Source: Alphaproteobacteria bacterium | GTDB taxonomy: Bacteria; Pseudomonadota; Alphaproteobacteria; Sphingomonadales; Rhodothalassiaceae | Reading direction: 5' to 3' | NCBI GenBank assembly: GCA_003695555.1 | Contig: RFIU01000283.1 | Location: 1 to 7,620, forward strand | Length of the DNA: 7,620 bases | Part shown: piece by piece, positions 6,397 to 7,620 of the stretch | Layout: each line of letters begins with the position of its first letter | Numbering within the stretch: the first letter of the stretch is position 1 | Notes under the pieces: model-generated | Database searches by the model: none | Told to the model about the DNA's origin: nothing | Seen by the model: only the letters and a program-made list of their open reading frames with translations | Position numbers and translations under genes: made by a program

Positions 6397-7077
6397 CTAC
6401 TTGCGCCGCTCGACACGGATATCGCTCGGGACCCCTGTGATATCCAGAAAATAACTGCCGAACAGCGACTTCTCGATGCGCGCCTTCACCGGCAGGCGGG
6501 TCAGCCGGACGCGTTCTCTGTCGCGTTGCCGCCAGATTTGACCATCGGCGGTTTCGAAATTCCAACGGCCGCGGGCATCCGGCCAGGCAGCGGTGATGAC
6601 GATCTCAAGATGCCGCGGCTCGTCGCGATGGCTCTCCTTCAGACCATAGCGTTTGCGCACCGCCGTTTCACGATCGGCCCCTGAGGGAACCGGCACAGCC
6701 TTGTCGGGGGATGCGACGGGGGTCGGGGGCGCCCCCTCTTTGTCCGCTGCCGTCCTTGCCCCTTTCCCGGCTGGCGAGCGGGTGGCTGCATGTGCAGCAA
6801 CGGGTGACGCCGGCTCAGCGGGGGTGGACGTCACCGGCTCCGGGTTTGCGGGCGGAACGCGTGCCTGTCTTGTGGCGCGTTCGATCGTCTCACGGGCCAG
6901 TCGCTCAAAGCATTCAAGGCGTCGCTTGCGCTTGGCAACGGCCAGACATGACTTCATGCCGTCAACCACCGACGGCGGCTCCTGAGCCAACGCTCGTGCC
7001 GTCGGAAGCCCGGCGCCGGCGAGCAGTATCGCGAGACCCGGGAGCGACAGCCAGACCATTGTGCGCCATCCGCCCAT
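6397..7077 (-). CDS. Exported protein of unknown function with paired cysteines and a C-terminal GQxWRQ domain
   Basis: I recognise no named family. The 226-aa protein begins with a basic MGGWR and a hydrophobic stretch at about 7-22, with a plausible signal-peptidase site after ARALA at residue 31, so the product is probably periplasmic. The mature N-terminus holds MKSCLAVAKRKRRLECFERLA (41-61); the two cysteines (44 and 56) could form a disulfide. Similar C...RLxCFDxLA segments occur in many exported alphaproteobacterial proteins. Residues about 74-135 are a low-complexity Pro/Ala/Thr/Ser linker. The C-terminal part (about 155-223) looks like a small beta-rich domain with RWNFETADGQIWRQ at 171-184 and a GSYFLDITG strand at 207-215. 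ATG 7077 is chosen because AAGGG lies four bases upstream and it puts the signal peptide first; Met7 at 7059 is an alternative. A longer TTG reading from 7209 would overlap the amidohydrolase. It probably shares a transcript with the nucleotidyltransferase 11 bases downstream. Confidence 0.75.
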   Translation of the reverse strand: MGGWRTMVWLSLPGLAILLAGAGLPTARALAQEPPSVVDGMKSCLAVAKRKRRLECFERLARETIERATRQARVPPANPEPVTSTPAEPASPVAAHAATRSPAGKGARTAADKEGAPPTPVASPDKAVPVPSGADRETAVRKRYGLKESHRDEPRHLEIVITAAWPDARGRWNFETADGQIWRQRDRERVRLTRLPVKARIEKSLFGSYFLDITGVPSDIRVERRK

Positions 7078-7193
7078 TCTTCTGCCCTTCACCGATGATC
7101 CTTCTACTCGTGACAGGCAGCTTAGCGGTGCCCATGCCGCCCGCCAAGCGTCTCTGGCGAGCGACGGCATGCTTGCGGGCAAGCGGAGTACCT
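7078..7193 (-). other. Intergenic spacer with a small hairpin
   Basis: A 116-base gap between the amidohydrolase stop and the exported-protein start. It contains the perfect short inverted repeat GCTTGC-GG-GCAAGC at 7171-7184, about ten bases beyond the amidohydrolase stop in the direction of transcription. No T-run follows it on the minus strand, so a Rho-independent terminator is not supported. I see no convincing promoter. Confidence 0.4.
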
Positions 7194-7620
7194 TCAGCGT
7201 TGCTGCCAATAGAGGGGCGCCGGGCGATGCGTGCCCGTCACCGTCTCGGCCATCGTCGGCTCCGCATACAAGCGGCCGTTCTGCAGCACATGAACCAGCC
7301 GATCGCTCACACCGATGTCGGCTAGCGGATCGCCGTCGATGACCAGCAGATCGGCGAGCTTGCCGGGTTCGATGGAGCCGAGATCCTTGTCGAAGCCCAT
7401 GTAGCGCGCCGGATTGATGGTCGCGGTGGCGAGCGCCTCCATCGGGCTCATGCCGCCCATCACCATCGCCCGGATCTCCCAGTGCATGCCGAGCCCCTCG
7501 CGCTGACCATGGGCGCCGGCGTTGACCAGTACGCCACGCTCCAACAGCGCCTTGGCATTGGCGGCGGCCGCGACGAGATGGTGATAATCCTTGTCCGGCG
7601 CCTTCAGACGGCGCACCGAA
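7194..7620 (-). CDS. C-terminal part of a TolB-type amidohydrolase (partial, 5' end outside window)
   Basis: The last 141 codons of an amidohydrolase-superfamily gene; the frame is open through the right window edge, so the GTG at 7616 is not the real start. Diagnostic segments, numbered from that GTG codon: DYHHLVAAAANAKALLERGV (10-29), VNAGAHGQREGLGMHWE (31-47), MVMGGMSPMEALATATINPA (51-70) and the closing GSIEPGKLADLLVIDGDPL (80-98), which belongs to the small beta-sandwich domain common to imidazolonepropionase, dihydroorotase-like and prolidase-like amidohydrolases. The GAHGQ...HWE segment and the GRLYAEPTM...PLYW tail resemble the large exported proteins in which a TolB-like beta-propeller precedes the amidohydrolase domain (about 1000 aa or more). 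If so, it is probably periplasmic, possibly acting on peptides or cyclic amides. The propeller, the signal peptide and most metal ligands would lie outside the window, so the substrate is open. Confidence 0.88.
   Translation of the reverse strand, partial: SVRRLKAPDKDYHHLVAAAANAKALLERGVLVNAGAHGQREGLGMHWEIRAMVMGGMSPMEALATATINPARYMGFDKDLGSIEPGKLADLLVIDGDPLADIGVSDRLVHVLQNGRLYAEPTMAETVTGTHRPAPLYWQQR

Noticed and set aside
6386..6565. TTG-initiated extension of the nucleotidyltransferase
   Set aside because: It would overlap the end of the exported-protein gene by about 170 bases and adds only an Arg-rich, non-domain leader.
7171..7184. Inverted repeat GCTTGC-GG-GCAAGC as a terminator for the amidohydrolase
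   Set aside because: The stem is only five or six pairs and no T-run follows on the minus strand, so it fails as an intrinsic terminator.

Overview
The window is GC-rich (roughly 60-65 % by eye) with strong third-position G/C bias, densely packed with genes, and looks like an alphaproteobacterial chromosome. The mix of a DUF885 lipoprotein, a TolB-type amidohydrolase and a divergent MobA-like nucleotidyltransferase is reminiscent of Sphingomonadales or a related order, but that placement rests on recalled family distribution and is only moderately secure.

Left part, plus strand (1-3421): a tight three-gene operon for a MacAB/YknXYZ-type ABC export system. It has a membrane-anchored periplasmic adaptor (45-1340), a stand-alone ATPase (1362-2195) and a stand-alone MacB-type permease (2192-3421). 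The ATPase and permease overlap by the four bases ATGA. A further gene may end at base 48, again with an ATGA overlap into the adaptor. No outer-membrane channel (TolC type) is visible in the window.

Middle, plus strand (3422-5512): after a 120-base gap comes a DUF885-family putative zinc metallopeptidase with a lipoprotein signal. It lies in the same direction as the export operon but probably has its own translation signal at 3529-3544.

Right part, minus strand (7620 down to 5495): read in transcription order, the C-terminal end of a large TolB-type amidohydrolase (cut by the window edge), a small exported protein of unknown function (226 aa), and a MobA-like nucleotidyltransferase (296 aa). 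The last two are only 11 bases apart and are likely co-transcribed. The nucleotidyltransferase gene meets the DUF885 gene tail-to-tail with an 18-base overlap.

Functionally, the left half is envelope export. The DUF885 lipoprotein and the amidohydrolase are probably envelope or exported hydrolases that could act on peptides or related small molecules, but no shared pathway can be demonstrated from the sequence. I saw no RNA genes, CRISPR array, insertion sequence, integrase or attachment site. The region reads as ordinary chromosomal housekeeping/accessory content, and I do not find convincing evidence of a wholly new system.
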